A DNA stretch of 64,000 bases from Geminicoccus sp035556675 (GTDB lineage Bacteria > Pseudomonadota > Alphaproteobacteria > Geminicoccales > Geminicoccaceae), in contig NZ_DATMFZ010000166.1 of the NCBI RefSeq assembly GCF_035556675.1, positions 21,449 through 85,448 on the forward strand, written 5' to 3'. Numbering within the stretch: the first letter of the stretch is position 1; the number at the start of each line of letters is the position of its first letter. Below, in pieces: positions 62,247-64,000 of this stretch. A model generated the notes under the pieces. The model was not told the DNA's origin. It saw only the letters and a program-made list of their open reading frames with translations, and did no database searches. The position numbers were made by a program, and so were the translations under genes.

Positions 62247-63529
62247 GCAAACGCACTGGTGCCTTGTCCGCCATCCTGGTGGGCGGCGGGGCCAGGCTCG
62301 CGGCTGCCGGCATCGGTCTTGCCGGCACCACGCTCGCGGCCCGGGCACTGGGACCGGCCGAATGGGGAATCTGGCTCGTGCTGTTCGCCGGCTTCGGCTG
62401 GTGTCAGCATCTGGCGGAATGGGGCCTGCGCAGTGCGGCACTGGTGGAGGGCGGCCGCCTGGGCCAGGCCTGCCGGGGCCTCGTGCGCGATGTCCTGTGC
62501 GCCCGGCTGGTACCGCTCGTCCTGTCCGGCGTCCTGCTGGTGGGCGGTGCCGTCGTCTGGCGGCCGGAACTGGCAGGTGCTGCGTTGTGCCTTGCCGCGG
62601 CGCTGGCCATGATCGCCCTGAACCTCGACTGGGTGGCCCTGGTGCGCGGCAACGCCCTGCCGGCGAACCTCGGCCTCATGGCCCGCCCGGCCCTGTTCCT
62701 GGCTGCCATCGCCCTGCTGCCGGCACCGCTGGCAGTGGGCGACCTAGCTCTGGCGACGCTGATCGGCTGGGCGGGCGCGGCACTGGCCGGTGCGGCCGAA
62801 TGGCGCCGTGCTGCGGCACCCGTGCCCGAGCGCGTCCGGCTGCGCACCCGCGAACTGCTCGAGACCGGTATCCCGTTCTTCTTGGTGACGGCGGCCAACC
62901 AGGTGGCGCTGTCGGCGGACCTTGTCGCGGTCGCCTGGATGCTCGGCGCCGAGGCGGCCGGTGCATTCGGGCTGGCCATGACGATCGCGCAGACCGCCAC
63001 GCTGGGCGCCCAGGCCGCCGCCCAGTGGTGGCTGGCCCGGGGAGCTGCGATGGCGCCCATCCGTGCCCGCCGGGTCCTGCTCGACGCCCTGCTGCTGGGC
63101 GGCACGGTGGCCGCGGCCCTGGCGATCCTGGGACCGGGCCTCCTGCTGCGGCTGTTCGGCGTCCAATGGTCGGCAGCAGCCGACCTCCTGCCGCCGGCGG
63201 CACTCTATGTGGCGCTGGTGCATGTCACTGCGGTGCGTGCGGCGCTGGTGGCCGCCAGGGGCGGGGCAGGGCGGGTGGCGCTGGTGCAGGTCGTGAGTCA
63301 GACGGTCGGCTGGCCACTGCAGCTGCTGGCGGCAGCCCGGCTCGGCCTGGAGAGCGTGGTGCTGCTGCGCGGACTGGTGGAACTGCTGCGACTCGTGCTG
63401 CTTGTCGGCCTCGGTGATTTCTGGCTCCGGGTCGGGCTTCTGTCCAGGATCACTAAAATGCTATTCAAATCACAAGAGTATTTGCGTCCAAAGTCTAATC
63501 GAATCCGAAACGATAATAGTTGTCGGTGA
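62243..63529 (+). CDS. Wzx-type oligosaccharide flippase
   Basis: Polytopic inner-membrane protein of 428 residues that would flip the finished undecaprenyl-linked repeat unit. About twelve hydrophobic segments are seen, with typical opening ARLAAAGIGLAGTTLAARALGP and PFFLVTAANQVALSADL around the middle. GTG 62243 overlaps the preceding GT4 stop (GTGA). No wzy or priming transferase is in the window. From about 63450 the sequence turns AT-rich and the last ~30 residues become hydrophilic (SRIRNDNSCR-like composition), unlike the body of the gene. Confidence 0.85.
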   Translation: MSKRTGALSAILVGGGARLAAAGIGLAGTTLAARALGPAEWGIWLVLFAGFGWCQHLAEWGLRSAALVEGGRLGQACRGLVRDVLCARLVPLVLSGVLLVGGAVVWRPELAGAALCLAAALAMIALNLDWVALVRGNALPANLGLMARPALFLAAIALLPAPLAVGDLALATLIGWAGAALAGAAEWRRAAAPVPERVRLRTRELLETGIPFFLVTAANQVALSADLVAVAWMLGAEAAGAFGLAMTIAQTATLGAQAAAQWWLARGAAMAPIRARRVLLDALLLGGTVAAALAILGPGLLLRLFGVQWSAAADLLPPAALYVALVHVTAVRAALVAARGGAGRVALVQVVSQTVGWPLQLLAAARLGLESVVLLRGLVELLRLVLLVGLGDFWLRVGLLSRITKMLFKSQEYLRPKSNRIRNDNSCR

Positions 63530-63625
63530 TTCAGGTTGATGGTTATTCATCTAGCCAGAGGGAAATGGATCAGATGGCCACCGGGCAGCTCCAGGAATGG
63601 AACGACCGGTGCCTGGAGAAGACCG

Positions 63626-64000
63626 ATGGCTGTTTCGACCCGCGACCTGCACGATCTGCTCCGACAGGCTGCTTCGTCACTCCCGCTCGGGCGCGCGCGG
63701 ACGAACGTCACCCCGTTCCGTGGCCGGCGGGTGCGCACGCCGGAACTGGAGCTGGAGCATCTGTCGGTGACGCTGGATGGGGCGTTGGGCGTGCTGTTCG
63801 CCCGGATGAAGCACACCCAGCGGGCCTGCTACACCCAGACGCTGATGCAGGACATGAAGACCCTGCAAAACCATCTGGTCGAGCTTTATGCCGGCCTGGG
63901 CGCCGAGGAGATCCCGTTCCGCTACCTGGCCTGGTGCTCGGACGCGCCCAGGGCCTGGAGCCTGGGCGGCGACCTTTGCACCTTCACGAACATGATCCGC
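63626..64000 (+). CDS. RpfF-like DSF synthase / crotonase family protein, 5' part
   Basis: First 125 codons of a gene running off the window. The end reads FRYLAWCSDAPRAWSLGGDLCTF and NMIR, close in layout to the N-terminal part of RpfF (HVVLASDS...FNLGGDLALF...LIR). An earlier QRACYTQTLMQDM segment also matches RpfF's N-terminal region. RpfF makes cis-2-unsaturated fatty acid signals (DSF). The two catalytic Glu residues lie outside the window, so activity cannot be checked; a plain enoyl-CoA hydratase remains possible. ATG 63626 is 97 nt after the flippase, past an AT-rich patch that may hold its own promoter. Confidence 0.75.
   Translation, partial: MAVSTRDLHDLLRQAASSLPLGRARTNVTPFRGRRVRTPELELEHLSVTLDGALGVLFARMKHTQRACYTQTLMQDMKTLQNHLVELYAGLGAEEIPFRYLAWCSDAPRAWSLGGDLCTFTNMIR

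Overview
The window is chromosomal DNA from a GC-rich alphaproteobacterium, probably Rhodospirillales-like. The pointers are the mdh-sucCD-sucAB-lpd cluster, a RegB/RegA redox two-component system, the mlaD-DUF2155-aat-accC-accB-aroQ neighbourhood, and two N-end-rule leucyltransferase genes (aat and bpt). I cannot name a genus. I see no rRNA, tRNA, CRISPR array, insertion sequence or prophage. Coding density is high and many genes overlap by 1-14 nt.

Layout. 1-3.8 kb: a truncated alkaline phosphatase lipoprotein behind a Pho-box-like repeat, an orphan ABC ATPase, ftsY, mlaD and a DUF2155 gene. 3.7-8.8 kb (minus): aat, accC, accB, aroQ (fatty-acid and aromatic precursor genes), an AcuI/YhdH-type reductase and bpt. 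9-14 kb: an alpha/beta hydrolase, a [2Fe-2S] ferredoxin with a TrxR-like ferredoxin-NADP reductase, a glutathione-transferase-like protein with a very long disordered tail, and a lipoprotein. 14-27.4 kb: malic enzyme, htpX, two small exported paralogues and the TCA-cycle operon. 27.5-34.2 kb: a large RTX-repeat secreted protein with its own terminator, a divergent RHH-PAS protein, and regB followed by two regA paralogues. 34.3-41 kb (plus): GST, DUF1289, betaine-homocysteine methyltransferase, glmS, and an operon of hutF, a zinc-ribbon/GNAT fusion and an Asp/Glu racemase. 41-49.2 kb (minus): an orphan sugar-type ABC ATPase, a DEAD-box helicase, a GAF histidine kinase, GST, dnaJ and dnaK. 49.5-52.6 kb: an FAD-linked 2-hydroxyacid dehydrogenase, panB and panC, then a convergent histone-deacetylase-like amidohydrolase.

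53.7-63.5 kb is one tightly coupled surface-polysaccharide operon. It holds a CDP-glucose route to a 6-deoxy sugar (4,6-dehydratase, cytidylyltransferase, 3,5-epimerase-like cupin, SDR), four glycosyltransferase genes and a Wzx-type flippase. One glycosyltransferase is fused to a thymidylate-kinase-like P-loop domain. The window ends inside a gene resembling the diffusible-signal-factor synthase RpfF.

The most unusual items are the glycosyltransferase-kinase fusion, the RHH-PAS gene facing the RTX gene, the doubled RegA output of one RegB, the RpfF-like gene beside the polysaccharide operon, the three-repeat Pho-box-like element and the zinc-ribbon/GNAT fusion. All functional statements are inferred from motifs read by eye; no database search was run.
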